A DNA stretch of 64,000 nucleotides from an uncultured Pseudoxanthomonas sp. (GTDB lineage Bacteria > Pseudomonadota > Gammaproteobacteria > Xanthomonadales > Xanthomonadaceae): positions 53,234 to 117,233 of the forward strand of contig CALJUL010000025.1 in NCBI GenBank assembly GCA_937975725.1. Reading direction: 5' to 3'. Below, piece after piece: positions 1 to 8,421 of this stretch (positions are counted from its first letter, which is position 1; each line of letters begins with the position of its first letter). Below the pieces are notes generated by a model. The model ran no database searches and was not told where the DNA came from. It worked only from the letters and a program-made list of their open reading frames with translations. The position numbers and the translations under genes were made by a program.

Positions 1-2
1 CG

Positions 3-437
3 CCGTACACGCGCAAGGTGCACCGCTTCGCCGACTACAACGCAGGCTGGTACGCCAGCCGCAACGCGGCCTTCCAGAACGCGGCCGGCATCGCCGCCGG
101 CGTGCCGTTGGCGCTGGACGGCGACCTGCTGGCGCCCGGCGCGCCGCTGGACAGGCCCGGCCAGACCGAACGCGCGGTGCGCATGCTGGCCGCCGAGCTG
201 CGCATGGACGCGCGCGGCATCCGCGACGCGCTGGAACGCGGCGACCGCCTGGATTTCGACCAGACCGCGCTGTACGCGCGCGTCTACGCACTGGCCGAGG
301 CGCGCGCCGGCAAGCCGCTGCCGCGTGCGGTGATCCCGGGCATCAAGCTGGAGAGCCCGAAGATCACCCGCGAACTGACCACGGCCTGGTTCGCCACGCG
401 GGTGGACGAGCGGTACCAGCGTTGCATGGCGCGTTGA
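3..437 (+). CDS. DUF1615-like protein, C-terminal part (cut by window edge)
   Basis: Open frame running in from the left edge, so the N-terminus lies outside the window; about 144 residues are visible. The piece begins YTRKVHRFADYNAGWYASRN, which I associate from memory with the DUF1615 family of Gram-negative, often lipoprotein-type proteins of unknown function. No catalytic motif is evident. The GTG inside the frame at 18 is unlikely to be the true start because the frame and its conserved-looking sequence continue upstream of it. It is followed by REP-type repeats rather than a simple terminator. The family name is tentative; that it is coding is fairly sure from length and codon use. Confidence 0.55.
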   Translation, partial: PYTRKVHRFADYNAGWYASRNAAFQNAAGIAAGVPLALDGDLLAPGAPLDRPGQTERAVRMLAAELRMDARGIRDALERGDRLDFDQTALYARVYALAEARAGKPLPRAVIPGIKLESPKITRELTTAWFATRVDERYQRCMAR

Positions 438-465
438 GGGCTGGGTTCTGGCCTCGGCTCGTTGG

Positions 466-545
466 AGGTCGGGGCTGAAGCCCCTCCTACACGGATCTCA
501 CCCGCAACGCGGTCCCTCCTGTAGGAGCGGCTTCAGCCGCGACCG
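466..545. repeat. Pair of inverted REP-type elements
   Basis: Left copy reads GGTCGGGGCTGAAGCCCCTCC (minus orientation); right copy TGTAGGAGCGGCTTCAGCC (plus). Each is a short imperfect palindrome with the core GGCTTCAGCC. The same element recurs at least twelve more times in the window. Confidence 0.8.
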
Positions 546-566
546 CATGGCTGGAAAAGCGGGAGA

Positions 567-730
567 CGTGGATCAACGCGGATGAAGCCATGGGGTTGAT
601 GAAACAGGTGAGGCAGAAGCGGACAAGTGGATGAAGCGGAAGAGAACCAAAGCCTGGAAGGCTTATCCGCGGCATCCGCGTTTATCGGCGTTAATCCGCA
701 TTTATGCGTATTGATCCGCGTGAATCCGCA
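567..730. repeat. Degenerate CGGATNAA-word hairpin element
   Basis: The left half holds ATCAACGCGGATGAA-like words, the right half their complement (TTATCCGCGGCATCCGCG, TTAATCCGCATT, GATCCGCGTGAATCCGC), so the strand can form a long imperfect hairpin. It directly follows a REP element, as in the other composite copies of the window, but the right-hand REP is not recognisable. It is the most degraded copy. Confidence 0.55.
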
Positions 731-884
731 GCCAGAAGGCCCGTCACATGGCTTTTCCTCGGCCGGATGGCAGGATGAACGCCTGCGGGCCGGTGCGCGG
801 CCGGTCGCGTGTCGAATCCGGTCGCGCCGGTTCGTCGTGTCTACGAAGGCGCTCTCCCGGCGCCGCGTTCCCCGGAGGTTTCCC

Positions 885-1622
885 ATGCCATACATCGATG
901 GTTTCGTGGCCGCCGTGCCCACCGCCAACAAGCAGAAGTTCATCGACCACGCCCGTCAGGGCGATCCCGTGTTCATCGAGCAGGGCGCCACGCGCGTGGT
1001 CGAGTGCTGGGGCGACGACGTGCCCGAAGGCAAGGTCACCGATTTCCGCCGCGCCGTGCAGGCGAAGGACGACGAGAGCGTGGTGTTCTCGTGGATCGAA
1101 TGGCCCGACAAGCCCACCCGCGACGCCGGCATGCAGAAGATGATGGAGGACCCGCGCCTGTCGCCGGAGAACAACCCCATGCCCTTCGACGGCAAGCGGC
1201 TGATCTACGGCGGCTTCGTGCCGGTAGTCGAACTGGGCGATCCCGGCACAGCGTCCGCCTACGTGGACGGCTTCATCATTCCCGCGCCGACGCAGGGCAA
1301 GGCGGCCTTCACCGAGTACGCCGACCTCTTCGACAAGATCTTCATGGGCTACGGCGCCACCCGCATCATCGAGGGCTGGGGCGACGACGTGCAGCACGGC
1401 AAGCAGACGGACTTCTTCCGCGCCGTGCAGGCGAAGGACGACGAGAGCGTGGCGTTCTCGTGGGTGGAGTGGCCGGACAAGGCCACGCGCGACGCCGGCA
1501 TGAAGAAGATGATGGAAGACCCGCGCATGGACCCGGCCCATCCCGGCAATCCGCCGATACCCTTCGACGGCCCACGCATGGTCTACGGCGGGTTCGTGCC
1601 GATAGTGCACTTGCGCGCCTGA
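885..1622 (+). CDS. Tandem-duplicated DUF1428 protein
   Basis: 245 residues made of two consecutive copies of one domain, roughly 1-117 and 124-245. Both begin YIDGF/YVDGF and share the blocks AVQAKDDESV, EWPDK, TRDAGM and MMEDPR, and both end with YGGFVP. The domain corresponds to DUF1428 (E. coli YbaA type), whose members are normally a single unit of about 117 residues; function unknown, fold expected to be a dimeric alpha-beta barrel of the kind seen in small stress and monooxygenase-like proteins. The ATG is chosen because GGAGG lies 7 bases upstream. Longer frames starting upstream run through repeats and are rejected. Confidence 0.85.
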   Translation: MPYIDGFVAAVPTANKQKFIDHARQGDPVFIEQGATRVVECWGDDVPEGKVTDFRRAVQAKDDESVVFSWIEWPDKPTRDAGMQKMMEDPRLSPENNPMPFDGKRLIYGGFVPVVELGDPGTASAYVDGFIIPAPTQGKAAFTEYADLFDKIFMGYGATRIIEGWGDDVQHGKQTDFFRAVQAKDDESVAFSWVEWPDKATRDAGMKKMMEDPRMDPAHPGNPPIPFDGPRMVYGGFVPIVHLRA

Positions 1623-1729
1623 GCACGGCGCACGGCGCACGGCGCACGGCGAAGCATCGCTGCCGTCGCCGCCCGCGGGAACGCCGGCCGGTGGCCACGA
1701 CGCACGCTTTCCCGCGCGCGCCGCGCGCC

Positions 1730-2218
1730 TCAGGGAACGACGATGGCGGTGCCGGCCTTCACCCGGTCCAGCGCGATCAGGGTGCGGAAGCTGACGACCA
1801 GTTCGTTCTCGGCGAACAGGCGCCGGGTCAGTCCTTCGTAGGTCGGCATGTTCGGCGCGACGATGACCAGGACGAAGCTGATCCCGCCGGTCACGTAGAA
1901 GCACTGCTGCACTTCCGGCGTGTTGCGGAACAGCGCCTTGGCGCGATCGGCCGTGGCGGCGCGCTCGTCCTTGAGCTGCACTTCGACGATGGCGGTGATC
2001 GTGGCGGACACGGCTTCCGGATCGACGACCGCGACGTTGGCGGCGATCACCCCGGCCTTCTCCATGGCGGCGATGCGCCGCTGCACGGCGGCCGTGGACA
2101 GGTTCACGGCTTCGGCGATGGCGCGCTGCGGCGTCTTGTTGTCGCGCTGCACGATGTCCAGGATGGCCCGGTCGTAGCGGTCCAGGACGAAGCCGGGGGT
2201 AGGGGCTTTCTTGGGCAT
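1730..2218 (-). CDS. Lrp/AsnC family transcriptional regulator
   Basis: 162 residues. An N-terminal winged helix-turn-helix (about 13-65; LDRYDRAILDIVQRD, QRAIAEAVNLSTAAVQRRI) is followed by an AsnC/RAM ligand-binding domain (about 75-150) with VTGGISFVLVIVAP. Length is typical of Lrp proteins, which form octameric discs and sense amino acids. It is divergent from an EamA-type exporter with only 73 bp between start codons, and that space carries a 9-bp inverted repeat, so it probably controls the exporter and itself. The effector is unknown. The start at MPKK is preferred; an upstream extension would read through the shared promoter region. Confidence 0.9.
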   Translation of the reverse strand: MPKKAPTPGFVLDRYDRAILDIVQRDNKTPQRAIAEAVNLSTAAVQRRIAAMEKAGVIAANVAVVDPEAVSATITAIVEVQLKDERAATADRAKALFRNTPEVQQCFYVTGGISFVLVIVAPNMPTYEGLTRRLFAENELVVSFRTLIALDRVKAGTAIVVP

Positions 2219-2221
2219 GAT

Positions 2222-2290
2222 CGAGCAATCGTTGCGTTTGTGGCCCCAATATAGAGCAAAATCATCGTATCCCTGCGAGTAGATTGCTCG
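2222..2290. promoter_or_regulatory. Divergent promoter with candidate Lrp-type operators
   Basis: CGAGCAATC at the left end and its exact complement GATTGCTCG at the right end flank the intergenic region, with a related AGAGCAAAATC in the middle and an AT-rich AATATAGAG stretch. Lrp proteins bind several spaced sites, and the flanking symmetric boxes fit that pattern. Assignment to the neighbouring regulator is inferred. Confidence 0.55.
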
Positions 2291-2291
2291 C

Positions 2292-3275
2292 ATGAACACC
2301 CTCTCCTCCTCTCGTGCCCTGCCCCTCTCCCGCGCGTCCGGCGCGTGGACCGGGATCGCCTGCGGCATGGGCGCCGGCGCGCTCTGGGGCCTGGTCTTCC
2401 TGGCGCCGGAACTGGTGCGGGCGTTCAGTCCGCTGCAACTGACCATCGGCCGCTACCTCTGCTACGGACTGATCGCCGCGGCGTTGATCGCCCCGCGCTG
2501 GCGGACGCTGGTCGTGCGCCTGCCGCGGCGCCAGTGGTGGAACCTGGCCTGGCTGGCGCTGGCCGGCAACACGCTCTACTACCTGCTGCTGTCCAGCGCC
2601 GTGCAGCAGGGCGGGATCGCGATGACCTCGCTGGTGATCGGCTTCCTGCCGGTCGCGGTGACGGTGATCGGCAGCCGCGACCACGGCGCGGTGCCGCTGC
2701 GCAGGCTGCTGCCGTCGCTGCTGCTGTGCGCGGCCGGCGCGTTGTGCATCGGCTGGCAGGCGCTGGCCGGCGGCCCGGCCGCGGGCCAGGCCGGGCGGCC
2801 GGTGTTCGGCCTGCTGTGCGCCATCGGCGCGCTGGCGTCGTGGACCGCGTACGCGATCGGCAACGCGCGCTGCCTGGTGCGGCTGGAACAGGTGTCCGCG
2901 CACGACTGGAACCTGTTGACCGGCCTGGTCACCGGCGCGCAGAGCCTGCTGCTGGTCCCGGTGGCGTTGGCGCTGGGCACGGCGGACCACGGCGTCGATG
3001 CATGGCTGCGGTTCGGCGCGGTGTCGGCGGGCGTGGCGGTGCTGGCGTCCATCGCCGGCAACGCGCTGTGGAACCGGATGAGCCGCCTGCTGCCGCTGAC
3101 CCTGGTGGGGCAGATGATCCTGTTCGAGACGCTGTTTGCGCTGGTCTACGGCCTGCTGTGGGAACGGCGTCCGCCGACCGCGCTGGAAGTCGCGGCGCTG
3201 GCCTTCGTGGTGCTGAGCGTGCTGTCCTGTCTGGCCGCGCACCGCAGGCCGCTGGCGATGGAACCGGCGGCCTGA
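2292..3275 (+). CDS. EamA/DMT-family transporter
   Basis: 327 residues with about ten hydrophobic segments and the two-fold layout of EamA (drug/metabolite) exporters; the first helix reads GMGAGALWGLVFLAPELVRA. These inner-membrane proteins usually export amino acids or related metabolites. The divergent Lrp-type regulator next door supports an amino-acid or metabolite efflux role, as for other Lrp-EamA pairs. No substrate-specific residue can be read. The start codon follows the intergenic operator region by one base; no strong ribosome binding site is visible. Confidence 0.85.
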   Translation: MNTLSSSRALPLSRASGAWTGIACGMGAGALWGLVFLAPELVRAFSPLQLTIGRYLCYGLIAAALIAPRWRTLVVRLPRRQWWNLAWLALAGNTLYYLLLSSAVQQGGIAMTSLVIGFLPVAVTVIGSRDHGAVPLRRLLPSLLLCAAGALCIGWQALAGGPAAGQAGRPVFGLLCAIGALASWTAYAIGNARCLVRLEQVSAHDWNLLTGLVTGAQSLLLVPVALALGTADHGVDAWLRFGAVSAGVAVLASIAGNALWNRMSRLLPLTLVGQMILFETLFALVYGLLWERRPPTALEVAALAFVVLSVLSCLAAHRRPLAMEPAA

Positions 3276-3420
3276 AGACGGCCGGCGCGCCGGTCATCCG
3301 GCGCGGTGCCGGTACCCAGCGAAATCCGCGGCAGGTCGCGCACCCCTTCGGCAGCGCCATCCCCGAATCCGGACGGCGCGCCAGCCCAAGCCGTCCGCCT
3401 GCCGCACGCGGGTCGTGAAC

Positions 3421-5088
3421 TCAGGCCATCGGCAACTTCAGGCCCTGCTCCTTCGCGCATTGCCGGGCGATCTCGTAGCCGGCATCGGCATGCCGCATCA
3501 CGCCGGTGCCCGGGTCGTTCCACAGCACGCGGGCGATGCGCCTGTCGGCTTCCTCGCTGCCGTCGCAGACGACGACCACGCCGCTGTGCTGGCTGTAGCC
3601 CATGCCGACGCCGCCGCCGTGGTGCAGCGACACCCAGGTGGCGCCGCCGGCGACGTTGAGCATGGCGTTGAGCAGCGGCCAGTCGGACACGGCGTCGCTG
3701 CCGTCCTTCATCGCCTCGGTCTCGCGGTTGGGCGAGGCCACGCTGCCGCTGTCCAGGTGGTCGCGGCCGATCACCACCGGTGCCTTGAGCTCGCCGTTGC
3801 GCACCATCTCGTTGAAGGCCAGGCCCAGCCTGTGGCGCAGGCCCAGGCCGACCCAGCAGATGCGCGCCGGCAGGCCCTGGAAGCTGATGCGCTCGCGCGC
3901 CATGTCCAGCCAGCGGTGCAGGTGCGCATCGTCGGGGATCAGTTCCTTGACCTTCGCGTCGGTCCTGTAGATGTCCTCCGGATCGCCGCTCAGCGCCACC
4001 CAGCGGAACGGGCCCACGCCGCGGCAGAACAGCGGGCGCACGTAGGCCGGGACGAAGCCGGGGAAGTCGAACGCGCTCTTCAAGCCCTCGTCGAAGGCCA
4101 TCTGGCGGATGTTGTTGCCGTAGTCCACGGTGGGGATGCCTTGCGCGTGGAAGGCCAGCATGGCCTCCACGTGCACGCGCATGGACTGCTTGGCCGCGTC
4201 GCGCACGCGCTCGGGCTCGGCCTTCTGCTCGGCCTGCCATTGCTCCAGCGTCCAGCCGACCGGCAAGTAGCCGTGCACCGGGTCGTGCGCACTGGTCTGG
4301 TCGGTCACGCAGTCCGGGCGCACGCCGCGGCGCACCAGCTCGGGCAGCACTTCCGCCGCGTTGCCCAGCAGCGCGATGGATTTCGCCGCGCCGGCCTCCG
4401 TGTACCTGCGGATGCGCGCCAGCGCGTCGTCCAGGTCGGTGGCCTGCTCGTCCACGTAGCGCGTGCGCAGTCGGAAGTCGATGCGGCTCTGCCTGCACTC
4501 GATGGTCAGGCTGCACGCGCCGGCCAGCGACGCGGCCAGCGGTTGCGCACCGCCCATGCCACCCAGGCCGGCGGTGAGGATCCAGCGCCCGGCCAGATCG
4601 CCGCCGTAGTGCTGCCGGCCGATTTCCACGAAGGTCTCGTAGGTGCCCTGCACGATGCCCTGGCTGCCGATATAGATCCACGAGCCGGCCGTCATCTGGC
4701 CGTACATCATCAATCCCTTGCGGTCGAGTTCGTTGAAGTGCTCCCAGGTGGCCCAGTGCGGCACCAGGTTGGAATTGGCGATCAGCACGCGCGGCGCGTC
4801 CGGATGCGTGGGGAACACGCCGACCGGCTTGCCGGACTGCACCAGCAGGGTCTCGTGGTCTTCCAGTTCCTTCAGCGCATCGAGGATCGCGTCGAAGCAG
4901 CGCCAGTCGCGCGCGGCGCGGCCGATGCCGCCGTAGACGACCAGCGAGGCGGGATCCTCCGCGACCTCCGCGTCCAGGTTGTTCTGCAGCATGCGGAACG
5001 GCGCTTCGCTGAGCCAGGACTTGCAGGTGAGCGCGGCGCCGCGCGGCGCGCGAACGACGCGGGAAGGATCGTGGCGGGGATCGGACAT
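3421..5088 (-). CDS. hutU: Urocanate hydratase
   Basis: 555 residues, the usual length. It converts urocanate to imidazolonepropionate with bound NAD+, the second step of histidine degradation in the cytoplasm. The NAD-binding stretch AGLGGMGGAQ (near 172) and ARICWVGLG with Cys411, which matches by position the active-site Cys410 of Pseudomonas urocanase, are visible, together with LHHGGGVGMGYSQHSG near the C-terminus. The start MSDPRHDPSR is preferred over longer forms. A GATAAT-like -10 lies 32 bp upstream of the start. The histidine ammonia-lyase gene is not adjacent; hutI and hutF lie 6-8 kb away with repair genes between. Confidence 0.97.
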   Translation of the reverse strand: MSDPRHDPSRVVRAPRGAALTCKSWLSEAPFRMLQNNLDAEVAEDPASLVVYGGIGRAARDWRCFDAILDALKELEDHETLLVQSGKPVGVFPTHPDAPRVLIANSNLVPHWATWEHFNELDRKGLMMYGQMTAGSWIYIGSQGIVQGTYETFVEIGRQHYGGDLAGRWILTAGLGGMGGAQPLAASLAGACSLTIECRQSRIDFRLRTRYVDEQATDLDDALARIRRYTEAGAAKSIALLGNAAEVLPELVRRGVRPDCVTDQTSAHDPVHGYLPVGWTLEQWQAEQKAEPERVRDAAKQSMRVHVEAMLAFHAQGIPTVDYGNNIRQMAFDEGLKSAFDFPGFVPAYVRPLFCRGVGPFRWVALSGDPEDIYRTDAKVKELIPDDAHLHRWLDMARERISFQGLPARICWVGLGLRHRLGLAFNEMVRNGELKAPVVIGRDHLDSGSVASPNRETEAMKDGSDAVSDWPLLNAMLNVAGGATWVSLHHGGGVGMGYSQHSGVVVVCDGSEEADRRIARVLWNDPGTGVMRHADAGYEIARQCAKEQGLKLPMA

Positions 5089-5204
5089 TGCCTTGCGTTC
5101 CGGAGGCGGACAGGCCCGCATTATCCGCGCGGGCGCGGCTCCGGCGCGAGGCCCGCCGTGCTGCACGGCGTCATCGTCATCGCGGCCGTGACAGAATCGC
5201 CGGC

Positions 5205-5954
5205 ATGATCGCCGCACGCCTCGCCTTCGCCCTGCTTGCGCCGCTGGCGATGGCCGCCGCGCCGCCGGCGCCGCCGCCGATGCCGGATGCCAGCAGCGGG
5301 GGCCGCATCCTCGTCTTCAGCAGGACCGCCGGCTGGCGGCACGATTCCATTCCGGTCGCCGTCGCCACGTTGCGGTCGCTGGCCGGCGAGGCCGGGCTGG
5401 CCGTGGACCACACCGAGGACGCCGGCGCGTTCTCGCCGGGCAACCTGGCGCGCTACCGCGCGGTGGTGTTCGCCAACACCACCGGCGACCTGCTGGACGC
5501 CGCGCAGCAGGCGGCGATGGAAGACTTCGTCCGCAGCGGCGGCGGATTCGTCGGCGTGCACGCGGCGGCCGACACCGAATACGACTGGCCCTGGTACGGC
5601 GCCCTGGTCGGCGCGTATTTCCACAGCCACCCGCCCGGCCTGCAGGCCACCCGCGTGCGGCCCGAGCGCGACGGCCGGGCCGCCGGCGATCCGTGGCCGG
5701 TCACCGACGAGCTGTACAACTACCGGCACAACCCGCGCGGCCGCGTGCAAGTGATCGCCACCGTGGACGAGCGCGACTACGCCGGCGGCACGATGGGCGA
5801 GGACCACCCGATCGTCTGGTGCCATCCACACGACGGCGGGCGCGCCTGGTACACCGGGCTGGGCCACGATGCGTCGGTCTACGCCGACGCGCGCTTCGCC
5901 GCGCACCTGGCGCGCGGCCTGCGCTACACGGCGCGGTTGTCGGACGACTGCTGA
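5205..5954 (+). CDS. ThuA-like domain protein, exported
   Basis: 249 residues. An N-terminal hydrophobic signal-like segment (1-20) precedes a ThuA/class-I-glutamine-amidotransferase-like fold: ILVFSRTAGWRHDSIP, FVRSGGGFVGVHAAADTEY, and GEDHPIVWCHPHDGGRAWYTGLGHD. ThuA-like proteins are associated with sugar metabolism, but the exact reaction is not established for most members. It is divergent from hutU, with 116 bp between starts. The short spacing between CAGAAT and ATG suggests a very short leader. An alternative earlier start within the hutU promoter region is unlikely. Confidence 0.85.
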   Translation: MIAARLAFALLAPLAMAAAPPAPPPMPDASSGGRILVFSRTAGWRHDSIPVAVATLRSLAGEAGLAVDHTEDAGAFSPGNLARYRAVVFANTTGDLLDAAQQAAMEDFVRSGGGFVGVHAAADTEYDWPWYGALVGAYFHSHPPGLQATRVRPERDGRAAGDPWPVTDELYNYRHNPRGRVQVIATVDERDYAGGTMGEDHPIVWCHPHDGGRAWYTGLGHDASVYADARFAAHLARGLRYTARLSDDC

Positions 5955-5994
5955 GAGCCTCGTCCGTTTCCGTCCCCTGCATGCAGAAACAGAA

Positions 5995-6066
5995 CGCCCC
6001 GCCGAAGCGGGGCGCCGGTCGCCGGAGACTGCGAAAGACCGCGCGCCCTGCAAAGGCGCGCGGTCT
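5995..6066. terminator. Two hairpins between convergent genes
   Basis: First hairpin: 8-bp stem CGCCCCGC/GCGGGGCG with a CGAA loop (5995-6014). Second: a perfect 12-bp stem AGACCGCGCGCC/GGCGCGCGGTCT with a 7-base loop (6036-6066). They lie between the ends of the ThuA-like gene and the small gene on the opposite strand and probably terminate both. Neither is followed by a strong T run. Confidence 0.65.
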
Positions 6067-6077
6067 GCGATCCGCGA

Positions 6078-6425
6078 TCAGTTCACCGCCGAATCCAGCG
6101 TGCGCAAGGCGTCGTACACGTTGGTCTGGCCGGTGCGCTCGATGTCCTCGCGGCTGTAGGCGCGCCCGGGCTGCGCGATGCAGCGCGACTTGCCGTCGCG
6201 CTTGGCGATGCGGCTGCCGGTGGCGCGCAGGCAGTGGGCGTCGGTGGGGTGCGTCGCCGCGGTCGGGTTTTCGTCGGCCTGTGCGGCCTGTGCGGTAGCG
6301 TCAGTGGTAGTGGCGTTCGCCGGACCATCGGCGGCGTCTGCAGTCGCCGACGTGGAGACCGGCGGTTGGGCTTGCGCGGCGACGGCCAGGCCGGCGGTGA
6401 GGGCGATGAGGAGTAGGCGTTTCAT
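6078..6425 (-). CDS. Small secreted protein with TonB-plug-like C-terminus
   Basis: 115 residues: signal peptide (1-19, MKRLLLIALTAGLAVAAQA), a low-complexity Ala/Thr/Asp linker (20-62), then HCLRATGSRIAKRDGKSRC with two cysteines and a tail GRAYSREDIERTGQTNVYDA. That tail resembles the beginning of a TonB-dependent receptor plug (DIERTG...ADALR), yet the protein stops there with no barrel. Function unknown; either a stand-alone periplasmic domain or a relic of a receptor. It is convergent with the ThuA-like gene. Coding status is supported by a clean signal peptide and a strong start context. Confidence 0.7.
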   Translation of the reverse strand: MKRLLLIALTAGLAVAAQAQPPVSTSATADAADGPANATTTDATAQAAQADENPTAATHPTDAHCLRATGSRIAKRDGKSRCIAQPGRAYSREDIERTGQTNVYDALRTLDSAVN

Positions 6426-6527
6426 GGGTTTCGGCTCCCAACGGGAAAGGAACCCGACTTTTGTACGCCACCCAGCCTGTGCCGGAGCGGAACGCGGCCG
6501 CGGCGGTTCAGGCGCGCCTCAGCGCGT

Positions 6528-7049
6528 TCAGCCGGGACAGGTCTCGCGCCGGCCTTCGCGGAAGCGGCGCACCGCCTCGGCATCGGCCTTCTGCGGCGCG
6601 ATGCCGTCGTCGAAGATCACCCGCCACACGCCGTCGTCGCCGCGTTGCCAGACCGAGCCGAAACGGCCGAGCCGGGTCTCGCCGGTCTTCGGGTCCTCGT
6701 ACAGCGCCGGGCCGCTGGAATAGGCCGTACGGCCGTCGCCGCCCAGGGTGACCACGGCCGGATACCAGCTCAGCCCCAGGGCGGTACCGTCGATCAGGCC
6801 CGTCCATTCGGCGACGATGGCCTCGCGCCCGCGCGTGGGATTGCGGTTGACGCCGAACGCGGCATCCGGGTGCAGGTGCTCGGCAAACGCGCGCGCATCG
6901 TGCTCGGCCACCGAGCGGGCGAAGCTCAGTTCGCGCTGCCACACCGCGCATTCGGCCTCGGCCACGGCCTGCGGCGGCGATGCAGCGGCAGCGGGACCGG
7001 CGGCCAGCGCCAGGACCAGCCAGGCCGGGAACAGGACACGTCCTGTCAT
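6528..7049 (-). CDS. Secreted SnoaL/DUF4440-like (NTF2-fold) protein
   Basis: 173 residues. Signal peptide 1-22, then an NTF2-like domain: ARAFAEHLHPDAAFGVNRN, RGREAIVAEWTGLIDG, SWYPAVVTLGGDGRTAYSSG, GSVWQRGDDGVWRVIFDDG. The pattern of an early helix, HPDAAF and a late VWRVIFD strand is typical of DUF4440/SnoaL-like proteins, which are usually small ligand-binding or isomerase-like folds. No catalytic residue can be assigned. It is divergent from the downstream phosphodiesterase with a 57-bp gap. The start at MTGRVLF gives a clean signal peptide. Confidence 0.75.
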   Translation of the reverse strand: MTGRVLFPAWLVLALAAGPAAAASPPQAVAEAECAVWQRELSFARSVAEHDARAFAEHLHPDAAFGVNRNPTRGREAIVAEWTGLIDGTALGLSWYPAVVTLGGDGRTAYSSGPALYEDPKTGETRLGRFGSVWQRGDDGVWRVIFDDGIAPQKADAEAVRRFREGRRETCPG

Positions 7050-7106
7050 GCGGATTCCTCCGGAGTCTGCCAAGATTCGGCCGATTCAAGCCTTTTCCGG
7101 TATCGC

Positions 7107-8372
7107 ATGCGCCTGCCATTGGTCAGGGTGACGATGCTGGCCGCCTTGGCCTGGGCGACCGGTTGCAGCCACCTCCCCGCTCCGTCCGCTCCCGCTCCTT
7201 CCCGCCCCACCGGCGTCGTGCTGATCTCCATCGACGGCCTGCCCGCGCATGCGCTCGGGCGCGGCGACACGCCCCACCTGGACCGCCTGGCCGGCGAAGG
7301 CGTGCGCGCGGCCTGGATGAATCCGTCCTACCCGGTGCTGACGTTCCCCAACCACTTCACCCTGGTCACCGGCCTGCGGCCCGACCGCCACGGCATCATC
7401 CACAACAGCATGCGCGACGAGACCATGGGCGGCTTCAGGGTGGCCGACAAGGCCGCGGGCGCGGACGCGCGCTGGTGGCAGGGCGAACCGATCTGGAACA
7501 CCGCCGAGAAGGCCGGCCTGCGCACCGCCATCTGGGCCTGGCCCGGCAACGCGGCGCCCATCGACGGCCGCCGCCCGAGCCGCTGGGTGCCGTATTCGCC
7601 GGAAATCGGCGCGGCCGAGCGCGCCGACCAGGTGGCGGCATGGATGACCGAACCGGCGCGGACGCGCCCGCGGCTGGCCGCGCTGTATTTCGAACAGGTC
7701 GACACCACTGGCCATCACGAGGGCCCCGACGCGCCGCAGACGCATGCGGCGATCCGCGAAGTGGACGCCGCCGTCGGCCGCATCCTGGACGCACTGGAGG
7801 CCCACGGCCTGCGCGGCGACACCGACGTGATCGTGGTGTCCGACCACGGCATGGCGCCGGTCGAGCCGCACCAGTACATCGCCATCGAGGACATGGCGGC
7901 CTACGAGCAGGCCGAAGCGGTCAGCACCGGCCAGGTGATCGGTTTCAACCCGCGCCCCGGCCACGAGGATGCCGCCGCCCGCCGGCTGCTCGGCCGCCAC
8001 GACCATTACGAATGCTGGCGCAAGCAGGACCTGCCCGCGCGCTGGCATTACGGCACGCATCCGCGCGTACCGCGCATCGTCTGCCAGTTCGACGAAGGCT
8101 GGAACGCGCTGCCCGCCTCGGTCATGCGGCGCGAGCCGGCGGAGCAGCGCAACCGCGGCTCGCACGGCTACGACCCGGCGCTGCCGTCGATGCGCGCGGT
8201 GTTCATCGCCGCCGGCCCGCACTTCCGCCGCGGCGCGACGCTGCCCGCCTTCGACAACGTCGACGTCTACCCGCTGCTGGCGCACCTGCTGGACGTGCGG
8301 CCCGCGGCGAACGACGGCACCGAGGCCACGTTCCTGCCGGTGCTGCAACCGCGGGCGGACGCCGCGCATTGA
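7107..8372 (+). CDS. Ectonucleotide pyrophosphatase/phosphodiesterase (NPP) family
   Basis: 421 residues of the alkaline-phosphatase superfamily. A short lipoprotein-type signal ends at Cys20 (AWATGC). Metal and catalytic residues of the NPP family are visible: Asp43 in SIDGLPAHAL, the nucleophile Thr79 in VLTFPNHFTLVTG, Asp199 and His203 in DTTGHHEGP, Asp246-His247 in VVSDHGM, and a late His in RGSHGYDP. These enzymes hydrolyse phosphodiester or pyrophosphate bonds of nucleotides or lipids with two zinc ions; the substrate here is unknown. Probably anchored in the periplasm. The downstream alkA-type gene starts 49 bp later. Confidence 0.9.
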   Translation: MRLPLVRVTMLAALAWATGCSHLPAPSAPAPSRPTGVVLISIDGLPAHALGRGDTPHLDRLAGEGVRAAWMNPSYPVLTFPNHFTLVTGLRPDRHGIIHNSMRDETMGGFRVADKAAGADARWWQGEPIWNTAEKAGLRTAIWAWPGNAAPIDGRRPSRWVPYSPEIGAAERADQVAAWMTEPARTRPRLAALYFEQVDTTGHHEGPDAPQTHAAIREVDAAVGRILDALEAHGLRGDTDVIVVSDHGMAPVEPHQYIAIEDMAAYEQAEAVSTGQVIGFNPRPGHEDAAARRLLGRHDHYECWRKQDLPARWHYGTHPRVPRIVCQFDEGWNALPASVMRREPAEQRNRGSHGYDPALPSMRAVFIAAGPHFRRGATLPAFDNVDVYPLLAHLLDVRPAANDGTEATFLPVLQPRADAAH

Positions 8373-8421
8373 TGTCCGGAAACGGGGAGTCCGGCCCGGC
8401 GCGCGGTGCTAGCCTGCGCGC

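Larger units (their letters stand above)
438..884. other. 447-bp gap holding repeats, no gene
   Basis: The gap contains two REP-type sequences in opposite orientation and then a long stretch built of CGGAT/ATCCG words that can fold back on itself (listed as repeats). The long frames crossing it are not supported: they have poor codon use and run through the repeats. The last part carries the ribosome binding site GGAGG of the next gene. Confidence 0.6.

Noticed and set aside
744..2249. 501-codon frame on the minus strand across the DUF1428 gene
   Set aside because: Antisense shadow of a well-supported gene; Arg/His/Gly-rich composition typical of GC-rich off-frames.
3415..5208. 597-codon frame on the plus strand opposite hutU
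   Set aside because: Exact antisense of hutU, His/Val/Ala/Arg-rich shadow.
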